Source of the DNA: Myxocyprinus asiaticus
Lineage: Eukaryota > Chordata > Actinopteri > Cypriniformes > Catostomidae
DNA length: 64,000 nucleotides
Direction of reading: 5' to 3'
Assembly: GCF_019703515.2 (NCBI RefSeq)
Contig: NC_059372.1
Location: forward strand, 26,226,431-26,290,430
Under the pieces are notes generated by a model that saw nothing but the letters and a program-made list of their open reading frames with translations, had not been told where the DNA came from and did not search any database. Of the stretch, positions 11,461 through 21,622 are shown one piece after another. Position numbers and translations under genes: made by a program. How positions within the stretch are numbered: the stretch's first letter is position 1; each line of letters begins with the position of its first letter.

Positions 11461-13285
11461 CCTGGACAACCCGGATCGAAGGTGCAGCTTCCTCTAGATT
11501 GTTATGAATGTAAGGGAAGTAACTTTTAGTCCGATTTAAGCCAGTGTGAAAAAGATGTGGTCCACGAAGAGACACACAGTATAGTAACATATGGAGAGAG
11601 TCAAACGTTGAGTAGATAAGATTATGCAGGGCCAAAGTTTGACTTTCGTGCGTCGATTGCGCCGTATTGGTCTAATGAAAAGTGCAAAACATGTCCACAC
11701 TTTATAACATAGGAGGCTGCATTTTTATGAGGTGTAATACACTGTTGTAATCAATGTGTTAAATTACTGGCTAAAATGTAGTCAATCAACAACAATTCCT
11801 TTATCAGATCTTGGTTCAACATGTTCTCAAGCATCGCGACCATTGAAAAGTTTGTTACCTGATTGATGCGTCACGCGCACGCTGGCTGTAACATTTACTG
11901 CAGCTAACTAATATTAGCTTTAGTCAGTGATCACATGTTTTCTTACCTCCGCGTTTACGTAGTCCTCGTAAACCACAGGCCCGTAACATTAAACGCTATG
12001 TAACCATTATCTGCACACGTGCTGTAGTGACATTGCGCGCGCGACTTCATCATACAAGTGTGTCATTCATATAATTATATGTTTGTCAAGCAACAGGCAC
12101 CCCTGTGTAGTTACTTATGCTATGACGTGGACGTTTCTGTGCTGACATATACAGCGCAGCTCGGGAAAACTTGAATTCCACACCTAACAGATCAATCGAA
12201 GCGTTTTAAAATGAAATGTTTTTTATTTTCTTTATGTAAATTCTCTCACTCGTTCTTTAAGCCATTGTGAATTGCGCCAGATCGCTGAACATAAGCGATT
12301 GCCCTGTAACATCCAGAACTCTATGTGGCGCTGTACATTTTAAATCACCTTCCAGTGGCGCAGAAGAAGAGAATGAACATTATTTCCTGTTTTCTGCAGA
12401 TGCTGGTTGGGAACTGTAGCTTTTGTTAGTATTCAGTTTTGACATGTAAGTTAAACATAAACACTATGTGAATGTCTATTTACGTTTTCCTAATTTGATC
12501 TCAGTCTGTAATGGCATGTATTATCATATTTGCCTTTTTGTTGTATTGTTATTAGCTTTAATGCAGACAACATTGCCTGGTAGTCTTCGTAAAGGAATGT
12601 TTCAGTACAAATTTGTGCATTCGTGGCATAATTATGCACCGCATAATAGCAGATTACCACATAATAATGATAATAATTTCTAATCGTCTATCGTTTCTTA
12701 AAATAAAAATAATTAAAAAAAACATTTACAGTAAGACATTTACAATGGAAGTGAATGGGGCCAGTTCATAAACGGTAACATACACATTGTTTCAAACGTA
12801 TAGCCATAATACATAAACATTATTTGTGTTGAAATTACCTTAGTGTGGTAAAATGAGAGATTTACCAGGGTTATGGCGTTTACCAGAGGGTATACTGGTT
12901 TACGTCATGACAACAAATTTGTAATATTGTAATGTATTACAGATAAGATTGTTAAGCAAGTTTGTAACACTAAAATCATGTTAACAGATACAATGTTTAA
13001 GTCTTGTGGCTATACTTTTGAAGCAGTGTGTATTATAATGTTTATGGACTGGCCCCATTCACTTCCATTGAATGTGCCTTACTGTAACCATTATATATAT
13101 ATATATATATATAGAGAAAATGATTATTTGTGGAAATCAAAATTATGCTGCAGTGCTGTCTATTGAGCTTAACCTGTATTAAACCCGGAACATTCCTTGA
13201 AGAGACACGTAATCATTGACTCTTGAAATGCTGTAGAAAGTAAATGTTGCTCTTGCACAGCTTTGTTGTGCATTTCTGTTGAAGA
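11461..13285. promoter_or_regulatory. Divergent promoter interval between slc35c2 and taf13
   Basis: The two genes point away from each other across 1.8 kb. The part from about 11860 to 12180 is relatively rich in CpG (GCGCGCGCGA near 12034, CACGCGCACGC near 11872) compared with its AT-rich surroundings, and is the best promoter candidate. For slc35c2, an acceptor-like TCTAG at 11494-11498 (minus) could start the coding exon, implying an untranslated first exon. For taf13, a donor-like CATGTAAGTT near 12446 and an acceptor-like CTCTTGCACAG at 13250-13260 could frame an untranslated exon. Transcription start sites cannot be fixed from sequence. Confidence 0.45.
12728..13092. mobile_element. 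Palindromic MITE, AATGGGGCCA family
   Basis: The left arm has TACAATGGAAGTGAATGGGG near 12742. The right arm carries the complement, CCCCATTCACTTCCATTGAA, near 13053. The arms continue into GGCTATA.. / ..TATAGCC phrases, so most of the 365 bp can fold on itself. A second copy of the family lies at 53460-53812. The insertion sits between the presumed taf13 promoter and its coding exon and is followed by a TA microsatellite at 13094-13113. Confidence 0.7.
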
Positions 13286-13660
13286 ATGGCTGAGGAAGAG
13301 GATGATCCTGGCTTTGACGAGGATATTGATGACGGAGGTAACGGTGCAGACTCGGGCCAGGGTAAAAGAAAGCGACTTTTTTCGAAGGAGCTTCGCTGTA
13401 TGATGTATGGGTTTGGAGATGATCAAAATCCATACACTGAATCAGTGGATATCCTGGAGGATCTGGTGATCGAGTTCATCACGGAGATGACACACAAGGC
13501 GATGTCTATAGGGCGCCAGGGCCGTGTTCAGGTGGAGGACATCGTCTTTCTCATCCGCAAGGACCCTAGAAAGTTTGCGAGAGTGAAAGACCTGCTCACA
13601 ATGAACGAGGAGTTGAAGAAAGCTCGCAAAGCCTTTGACGAGGCAAATTATGGGTCTTAA
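13286..13660 (+). CDS. taf13: Transcription initiation factor TFIID subunit 13
   Basis: 124-residue nuclear protein, essentially the full length of vertebrate TAF13 (TAFII18). It pairs with TAF11 through a histone-fold domain inside the general transcription factor TFIID. An acidic N-terminus (residues 1-25, EEEDDPGFDED) is followed by a KRKR basic patch. The histone-fold segment then runs through LRCMMYGFGDDQNPY, VDILEDLVIEFITEMTHKA and VQVEDIVFLIRKDPRKFARV to the C-terminal RKAFDEANYGS. The ATG context is GAAGAATGG, and no in-frame ATG lies just upstream. The whole coding region is one exon here; to my knowledge the mammalian gene splits it with introns, so this may be a retro-derived or intron-loss copy, though it shows no coding damage. 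A polyadenylation signal AATAAA lies near 13908. Confidence 0.95.
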   Translation: MAEEEDDPGFDEDIDDGGNGADSGQGKRKRLFSKELRCMMYGFGDDQNPYTESVDILEDLVIEFITEMTHKAMSIGRQGRVQVEDIVFLIRKDPRKFARVKDLLTMNEELKKARKAFDEANYGS

Positions 13661-15330
13661 AATGGGCCATTATTTGTTATGCTTTTATTTTATTCAACCC
13701 ACGTGAATATGGTTACTTTGTTCCTCTGTTTGAGTTTTACCTGTTATAAACATTTGTACGGAAATATACATCTTGCATAAGTCCAGTTTTATTATTGCTC
13801 TGTATTTTTTGTGTTGTGTGATAGTCCATAAGGATATTGTCTTAAAACACTGTGAAATATTTTTCATTTATTCCTGAAACAGTTTCAGTTTTGCAGTTTA
13901 ATGAACGAATAAAGATGCTTGGTTAAACATTTATCTAAGAAGACAAAAAGGCTATGCTTTTATACTATTTTGTCAAACATATGTATACCTTGAATATCCC
14001 AAGAAACATGTCTCTTTTTAATTATGAGAGGTCTGTCTTTCTTTTTTCTTTTTTATAAACAACCTTTATAGCATAATACCTAAATGACAGTTTGGCTTGT
14101 ACTTAAACTATGATGGCATTATTTAATACTGGAAATGTTAAATATTTGTCTGTTAAATAGTCCCTGATATTGGCTGTTCCCAGTAACAACGTGAAACATT
14201 AAAAGCAGTAAAAAACAGAATGCAAGCACCTTTGTCCGTAATAAACAGTATATATACAACTGATGTATTGAGGCTGGTGAACGTCGAGAGATTTTACAAT
14301 TGTGGTAGAGTTTGTAAACTTGCAGTGAGACGCTAACTATATCAGAGACTATTTAGCGAGACGGGCCACTTCTATTAATGTGACTTGGAGAAATTAATGG
14401 TCATCGGATGTAGAAATGAAGTCCCGCCTTACAGGTAAAAGAGCCAATCATCTTTTATGTACAGACATCGCCTGTCAATCAACTCAAGAATTTTTTGTTT
14501 TAGCGTAATCTGAGGTAAAGAAGCACAATTTACGATACCAGTGTTGTCAGATTTTACTGCTGATTTGAAATATGTTCTTTAATTGTAATCTTGACAAACC
14601 ATTTTGGAGATTTCGGTCTTTACCTATTCGAGTAGATTAGAGCTGCACTTTCATGACTGGAAATAGCTTCCGGGGAGCGTTCCAAAGATGGCCACAAGTG
14701 GACTGACTTGCTAGAAAGACTTTGACTATATTCAATTTTCACTGACATTGCACCTTCTAGGTTTAGTTATATCTTAGCTATACATTTGTAAGTCACGTTA
14801 TGACATTGCTGCCGTACAAGCCAAATAACGTAACCCATTATTCATTATGTGTCAGAAGCCATTCAAATTGCCACTTTTGAAAGTTTCAGTGTGAGTTGAA
14901 ATCATTTTTGATGTCTAGTTAATTAATTTATTTATTTATTTATTTATTTATTTTTTTTTTGCATTCTTAATGTGTAACCTTTTAATGTGCAAATAATACT
15001 CAGTAGCCATTGACCATATAAACAAGACAACTGACTGATTTACACACTTTGGAGCACACATAAAATGTCATCTTGATAATTTATATCTCCTGAAATGTGC
15101 AGTACAAAAGAAGAGCAATTTCCTATGGCTAATCACTTTGGTATTATAAAGGTTTGGGGTTTGTGGCTTGTGGCTCAAATAAACAGTAATAGTTATAGTC
15201 TTTGGTATATACAGAAATTTTGCACTAATTTGGGTAAGAGACTTGTGAGAAAAAAAAAAGAATGTTTAACTGATAAATTCCTCAAAACAAAACCATACAA
15301 TTCAAAATGTCAGACCAACTAAACATATTT
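13661..15330. other. Intergenic spacer, taf13 3' flank to tnnc2 3' flank
   Basis: Contains the taf13 3' UTR (AATAAA near 13908) and about 1.4 kb of AT-rich sequence with a TTTA repeat at 14930-14955. No gene was recognised. The two genes converge here. Confidence 0.5.
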
Positions 15331-15336
15331 TTTATT
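15331..15336 (-). terminator. Candidate polyadenylation signal of tnnc2 copy A
   Basis: AATAAA on the minus strand about 400 bp beyond the stop codon at 15736-15738. It is the first good hexamer downstream, giving a plausible 3' UTR. Confidence 0.45.
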
Positions 15337-15735
15337 ATGTTTTCAAGCATTAGTTCTTCAGTACAATGAAATGGTGGTGGCTTTGGCATTGGTCAATGCA
15401 GCGATAACAAGCTGCTGATCTAGACTAAATCTAGACTTAACACCCACTAATGTGGGGTCTACATGGCACGTGCTTCAAAGGGAACTTATGAACCACACCA
15501 CTGCTTGGCACATTGGGTCTTGCATTAGGGTCAGAGCCCAAAATCAGGAGTATTGTGGGCTGAACCTTGGCAAACCCCACAAAGGTGTTTGTCTGTCTGC
15601 TGAAGAGGCGAAATGGAGGTTTAGAGGCAGTGAGGCAGACAGAGGATGAAAGGAGGAGAGTTTGAGTGGCATTAAGAGGGTAGGGTTTCATTCGGCAGGG
15701 ATGAGAGGGGGGAGGAATGTCCATGAGTCTCTGTT

Positions 15736-18700
15736 TTACTGCACGTTCTCCATCATCTTAAGGAATTCTGTGGAAAGATGGAAGGAGGTATTTAGTGTTA
15801 TGTGTTTCAATATTACATCAAACTTGATTGGATTCCCTCATATACAGGTGCATCTCAATAAATTAGAATGTCGTGGAAAAGTTCATTTATTCCAGTAATT
15901 CAACTCAAATTGTGAAACTCGTGTATTAAATAAATTCAATGCACACAGACTGAAGTAGTTTAAGTCTTTGGTTCTTTTAATTGTGATGATTTTGGCTCAC
16001 ATTTAACAAAAACCCACCAATTCACTATCTCAAAAAATTAGAATATTTTGACATGCCAATCAGCTAATCAACTCAAAACACCTGCAAAGGTTTCCTGAGC
16101 CTTCAAAATGGTCTCTCAGTTTGGTTCACTAGGCTACACAATCATGGGGAAGACTGCTGATCTGACAGTTGTCCAGAAGAAAATCATTGACACCCTTCAC
16201 AAGGAGGGTAAGCCACAAACATTCATTGCCAAAGAAGCTGGCTGTTCACAGAGTGCTGTATCCAATCATGTTAACAGAAAGTTGAGTGGAAGGAAAAAAT
16301 GTGGAAGAAAAAGATGCACAACCAACCGAGAGAACCGCAGCCTTATGAGGATTGTCAAGCAAAATCGATTCAAGAATTTGGGTGAACTTCACAAGGAATG
16401 GACTGAGGCTGGGGTCAAGGCATCAAGAGCCACCACACACAGATGTGTCAAGGAATTTGGCTACAGTTGTCGTATTCCTCTTGTTAAGCCACTCCTGAAC
16501 CACAGACAACGTCAGAGGCATCTTACCTGGGCTAAGGAGAAGAAGAACTGGACTGTTGCCCAGTGGTCCAAAGTCCTCTTTTCAGATGAGAGCAAGTTTT
16601 GTATTTCATTTGGAAACCAAGGTCCTAGAGTCTGGAGGAAGGGTGGAGAAGCTCATAGCCTAAGTTGCTTGAAGTCCAGTGTTAGGTTTCCACAGTCTGT
16701 GATGATTTGGGGTGCAATGTCATCTGCTGGTGTTGGTCCATTGTGTTTTTTGAAAACTAAAGTCACTGCACCCGTTTACCAAGACATTTTGGAGCACTTC
16801 TTGCTTCCTTCTGCTGACCAGCTTTTTAAAGATGCTGATTTCATTTTCCAGCAGGATTTGGCACCTGCCCACACTGCCAAAAGCACCAAAAGTTGGTTAA
16901 ATGACCATGGTGTTGGTGTGCTTGACTGGCCAGCAAACTCACCAGACCTGAACCCCATAGAGAATCTATGGGGTATTGTCAAGAGGAAAATGAGAAACAA
17001 GAGACCAAAAAATGCAGATGAGCTGAAGGCCACTGTCAAAGAAACCTGGGCTTCCATACCACCTCAGCAGTGCCACAAACTGATCACCTCCATGCCACGC
17101 CGAATTGAGGCAGTAATTAAAGCAAAAGGAGCCCCTACCAAGTATTGAGTACATATACAGTAAATGAACATACTTTCCAGAAGGCCAACAATTCTTATGA
17201 TGTATTCTAATTTTTTGAGATAGTGAATTGGTGGGTTTTTGTTAAATGTGAGCCAAAATCATCACAATTAAAAGAACCAAAGACTTAAACTACTTCAGTC
17301 TGTGTGCATTGAATTTATTTAATACACGAGTTTCACAATTTGAGTTGAATTACTGAAATAAATGAACTTTTCCACGACATTCTAATTTATTGAGATGCAC
17401 CTGTATGTGGTAATGTAATTTATAAAACATAAACACACCATCAAAGTCCAGCATGCCATCGTTGTTTTTGTCTCCATCTTTAAGCAGCTCATCAATCTCG
17501 TCATCTGTGATGGATTCACCAGTGCTGCGGATGATTTCAGCAAACTCGTCTCTGTCGATGTAACCGTCACCATTCCTGCAGAATAACAGTGAAGTGAGTT
17601 CGATCTTGGGCCACCATCCAAAACAGGTGTACACAGGAAGATATCAAATGACATACTTGTCCAGCACACGGAAGCATTCAGCCAACTCTTCTTCACTCTT
17701 GCCAGCCTGGTCCTCCTTTAGGAGTCTCACCATCATGACCAAGAACTCCTCAAAGTCGATGGATCCACTGCCTACAGTTTTCCATAGTGAAGAACATCAC
17801 ATGTTTGCTTTTCATGCTTAATAACTAAACAGATCTTATTATTAATCTGTTATTAATGTATGCATATGCCATCACTTAGTATAATATGTGGAAATGTGTC
17901 TTGAAATGATTTCAGAGGGCCCATTTATGTATGTATTTATTTATTTTCCCTACCATCTTCATCAACCTCCTCAATGATTTCTTCCAACTCCTCTCTGGTT
18001 GGATTCTGACCCAACATCCTCATGACAGTACCCAACTCCTTGGTGCTGATATCACCACCACCATCGGTGTCGAACATGTCGAAGGCAGCCTTGAACTCTT
18101 AAAATTGTCAAAGAAAACCATTTAATGTAACGGAAAGATGTTAAAGATGTATGTGAGGCAAGAACTGCAAACAAATATTATAATATAATGTGTCTGTTTG
18201 TACACTCACCGGCAAGCATCTCCTCGCTCAAATATGAGCGGGCCTCCTGTTGCGCGTCAGTCTGCAGAACGACATGGTGAATGGTTAATTTCAATGGGTC
18301 ACTGGTAACACTTCACAATAAGGTTCCATTTGTTAACATTAGTTAACAACATTATTTAACATGAACTAAGAATGAACAGTACTATTACAGCATTTGCTAA
18401 TCTTGGTTTAATGTACTAATGTTAGTTTCAACATATACTAATACATTTTTAAAATCAAAAGTTGTATTAGTTAACATTTGTTAATACACTATAAACTCAC
18501 ATGAACTAACAATTAACAATTATATTTTTATGAACTAATATTAAGATGAATAAATGCTGTAAAAAATGTATATTGTTCGTTGTTTGTGCATGATACCTAA
18601 TGCATTAACTAATGTTTACAAATGGAACCTTATTGTAAAGTGTTACCAAGTCATTTGTTTTTGTTTTCCAAATAATCTATAATTCAATTCATGCCTGTGT

Positions 18701-19351
18701 TCTACTGTGTTAAAACAGGGTTGTAGGCCCTGCGAACAGCAGTGGGTGCCCCAAACCCCCCTGCTGGACAATACTGTAACTATTTTAAGGCCCAACAAGT
18801 AATCCCCACAGTCAGTGACTGTACATGGTAATTCCAAAATAGGACCCTTGGAATGTGTCGTCTAAGCTTTTAGGTAACTCATTTAACCTGCTGACCAGTT
18901 GCATATCAAATAGCATGATATCCACCACCACCACCACACACTTACTGATTTTTGGTACCTTCCATCCCTTTCTTTTAAACGCTTATTGATCCCAACCATA
19001 CTTTACTGATATGTGTAAAACGCTCATGTATACTTTAAAAGTCTGAATTAAGTAATATGACACAAATTGGGAGGAGAGTTTCTGAACACAAAGGCACAAA
19101 ACGCCACAAGTGCAATGTTATCTCATTCCATTGAATTTTTATTCTTCATTAAAGAAATTATTAAATGAACACAAAACCGAATGGTAACTGTTAATAATGT
19201 TTTATATATTATAATATATAATAACAACAGATATAACTTACATTGACAGGCCTAGGTGTAATTCTGATAGGTTATCTGATTACTTTCTGACTATAAAGAC
19301 ACTTGCACATTTGATGTTTTCATGCGCTTAGATTATATAAACTCTTACCAT
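15736..19351 (-). CDS. tnnc2: Fast skeletal troponin C, tandem copy A
   Basis: Calcium sensor of the thin filament in fast muscle, partner of troponin I and T. Exons: 19349-19351 (ATG only), 18210-18261, 17954-18097, 17657-17771, 17439-17575, 15736-15767. All borders are GT-AG and the total is 483 bp, encoding 160 residues, the standard TNNC2 length. Four EF-hand loops are visible at about residues 28-39 ([12 protein letters not shown]), 64-75 ([12 protein letters not shown]), 104-115 ([12 protein letters not shown]) and 140-151 ([12 protein letters not shown]). Loop I keeps its calcium ligands, unlike cardiac/slow troponin C, so this is the fast type. The C-terminus is [10 protein letters not shown]. 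Residue 103 is L where F is usual (FRVLDK). The last intron (about 1.67 kb) is mostly a complete Tc1 transposon, and intron 1 holds a MITE. Upstream, GGGTGGG and TTTAAAG near 19455-19470 could be promoter elements. Confidence 0.95.
15845..17403 (+). mobile_element. Complete Tc1-family transposon with intact transposase ORF
   Basis: The 1,559-bp element begins CAGGTGCATCTCAATAAATT and ends with the exact complement, flanked by TA at 15843-15844 and 17404-17405. Terminal inverted repeats are about 199 bp (15845-16043 and 17205-17403) and nearly identical. Each has an outer GTGCATCTCAATAAATTAGA and an inner related CTATCTCAAAAAATTAGAAT, the IR/DR layout used by transposases of this group. It is inserted in the last intron of tnnc2 copy A, opposite to that gene. 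Intact ends and an uninterrupted ORF suggest a recent insertion. Confidence 0.95.
16144..17148 (+). CDS. Tc1-like transposase (DD34E), apparently intact
   Basis: Cut-and-paste transposase of 334 residues from the ATG of [13 protein letters not shown]. An in-frame ATG at 16108 would add 12 residues, but the family normally starts MGKT. A paired helix-turn-helix DNA-binding region ([18 protein letters not shown], then a second HTH around [14 protein letters not shown]) is followed by the [10 protein letters not shown] linker. The catalytic triad is present: D in [10 protein letters not shown] in [12 protein letters not shown] in NPIENLW, with 34 residues between the second D and the E. The frame is open from start to TGA, as expected for a potentially active or very recently inactivated copy. 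Confidence 0.93.
   Translation: MGKTADLTVVQKKIIDTLHKEGKPQTFIAKEAGCSQSAVSNHVNRKLSGRKKCGRKRCTTNRENRSLMRIVKQNRFKNLGELHKEWTEAGVKASRATTHRCVKEFGYSCRIPLVKPLLNHRQRQRHLTWAKEKKNWTVAQWSKVLFSDESKFCISFGNQGPRVWRKGGEAHSLSCLKSSVRFPQSVMIWGAMSSAGVGPLCFLKTKVTAPVYQDILEHFLLPSADQLFKDADFIFQQDLAPAHTAKSTKSWLNDHGVGVLDWPANSPDLNPIENLWGIVKRKMRNKRPKNADELKATVKETWASIPPQQCHKLITSMPRRIEAVIKAKGAPTKY
18303..18650. mobile_element. Palindromic MITE in tnnc2 copy A intron 1
   Basis: Ends GGTAACACTTCACAATAAGG and CCTTATTGTAAAGTGTTACC are inverted copies. Inner TTAACATTAGTTAAC / TTAACTAATG phrases extend the symmetry. There is no coding capacity. A related fragment lies at 6930-7095, and a weaker one near 37090-37250. Confidence 0.75.
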
Positions 19352-19724
19352 GGTTGTGGATTAGCCTCCCTCACGTATATCCACGAGACAAGCAGTGGTC
19401 AACGCGATCGCACCTCAACAGAAAGACTAGACGTCAAGTGACAGTTCAGACACACTTTAAACAGCCCACCCAAGACACGCCCATCGCCGGTCCAGATTTA
19501 GAATCTTGAACTTTTAGGGTTCCGAGGCCCCGAATAAGCCAATCGAAATGTGAAATGTGTATGCTAATGGACGGTCTGTTAAAACACGGGAAAATTGTGT
19601 CTGCTTTATTCTGCTCTGTTTACTGACAGAAAGCCTATATTAATTAGTTTAGAGGGGAAAAAGTCTAGATTTGTCAGTATTGGAAATGCTGATGAAATTA
19701 TTATTATCTTTTGAGTCTGGTGTT

Positions 19725-19757
<33 letters not shown>

Positions 19758-21060
19758 GGAACATGTAAACAATATGTAAATATCAATTGGGCAAAAAGTC
19801 CCTGGGACTATAGTTCAATGCAGAAAAGACTTTGCTTTTATCTAGTTCTGCTCAAACCAAGTTTGTGAGAACTAAGTAACACTCTTCAAACATAGCTAGA
19901 ATGTCTCATATTGTTATAATTATTTTAAATGAAATCTTAGAGCAAGGAATACTATAAAGCTTTTTCCAAAGTGTACAGATGGGAATTCATTTCTTAAATG
20001 GTGAGAGCCGATAGTGTTCTCCCCTTTTAGTCAAGCAGAGAAACCTTAAACCGATTGGGAAAGTGCTGTGTTGCAGTTCGTTAGCGTTCCCTGAATAGCA
20101 TCTCCACTACACTCCGCCCCACCTAAATGCCAAAAACACAGGTAGTCCACACCCTGAAGACACTAAACCTGACACTCCTTGTATGGCATGTCTTTCCTGA
20201 GTGAGGAATCATAAGGATGTGGATTGGAGAAAGATGCAGGGGGAACCCGGAGGAGGGAGTTTCGGACTGTATATACCCTCAGGCAGAAATGGGGTGATTC
20301 AAAAGAATTTGAGGGGTGATGTGTACCACAAGAACAAAGAAGTCCTGGTTTACCGCCTGCCATCTGAATGATTTCATACTGTCTCCTAAAGGATGGTCCT
20401 GAGTTAAGATTATGGCATCTAACCATTGCAGCTGCGGAAATTGCATTTACAGCACTGGCAAGAGATACATCTATAAAGACTAAGAGGTGTCAAAAGGATC
20501 ACATGTTTTTCCAGCTAAGAAGAAAACATGGACTTTCAAGCTTTTGCCTTTTTTCCACCACAAGAACATACTATGTATAGAGTATATGTGTAACTTGCAT
20601 CCCTTTACTGCTGTGGCATGAGAGGTTGACATAAGGAATCAAAAGTGGTATTTTTTTGAATGGTTATGTGAAGACTTTAAATATTATGTTGTTTACATCA
20701 GAAGGCAGGGTAAGTATGAAGAGGGGAAATAAATATCGTAAGTGACCAACTGAAGAAAAAATAAATACAAACCTCAACATGCGTTTATGGATCTATTCTG
20801 GATTGCCAAACCGAAGAAAACAAATTGGTTTCGACATAGGGTATAGGGACGGGGCAGATTGAGGGGGTAATAACATGATCTTGGAATGACACAAGGGTGG
20901 GTGATAAGATCACACAAATCTCAGTTATAGTTTCTAGAAATGTAACATTTTGATTCATAACAAACTTTCTTTAGGCATGAAAGTGAAAATGCTATAGCTT
21001 AAATGATCATGTTAAAGCACTGAGTAAATTAGCTTCAGTTTTCACACAAGGAGACCATAT
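19352..21060. other. Spacer between tnnc2 copies A and B
   Basis: Holds the promoter side of copy A (the first 150 bp are relatively CpG-rich, with CCCACCC near 19468 and E-box-like CAAGTG/CAGTTC phrases), a (GTT)n repeat at 19723-19757, and otherwise unrecognised AT-rich sequence. ORFs at 20163-20426 and 20368-20580 show no family resemblance. Confidence 0.45.
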
Positions 21061-21622
21061 CTAATTTTTATTCAAAATCAATTGAAATTAGCACAAATAA
21101 TGAGTAGCTTGGCCAAAACCTCATGCTCTTTCTTTTTAATAGGTATATGCTGCTGACATGTGAGCTAAAGAAAAGAGGAGATTTCTTATTGCCATGACAA
21201 CACAACATTATGTCAACTGTTTCTGAGAAAAATAATAATGCAGGGATATTTTGAAACACTTCATGGGTGGGGACGAAGTGAAGGGGGTTAAAAGAAGCTG
21301 GGATAATGTCTTGGGAGGGAGCAGGTGCAGTTGTGGACAGCTGGGGGCAAATCATGGTGGGTGGGACTATAGGGTTAGTGGCTTCCTCTTAAAAGGTATG
21401 GATGGTTATTTATAGACATATTCAAAGTCCAGTCACTGAGGGGCTTTGCCAAGGAGACTACACATCCACCATATTCTCTGTCTTTCGAAGCCAATTCCAG
21501 TCCACTCTTACTGTTAAAACTGGGTGGTTGTGCTCCTCGATACTCTTTTCTTATGCAGGATTTGGCATGGGTTGTCCTCTGCTTAGTCCCACTTTTGGTG
21601 GGTTGAATCTATTTGATTTTTT

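Noticed and set aside
11437..11469. Upstream start giving a longer slc35c2 N-terminus
   Set aside because: The extra start is a TTG codon; the ATG at 11458-11460 has a good context.
15437..15724. Long open frames on both strands just downstream of tnnc2 copy A
   Set aside because: They lie in the presumed 3' UTR, show no recognisable domain and overlap each other antiparallel.
17350..17634. EF-hand protein with an unusual C-terminal tail
   Set aside because: The tail is read-through of troponin C exon 5 into the intron and the Tc1 inverted repeat; real splicing goes to exon 6 at 15767.
18303..18650. Candidate CRISPR-like or regulatory palindrome
   Set aside because: No repeat-spacer arrangement; it is a fold-back MITE in a vertebrate intron.
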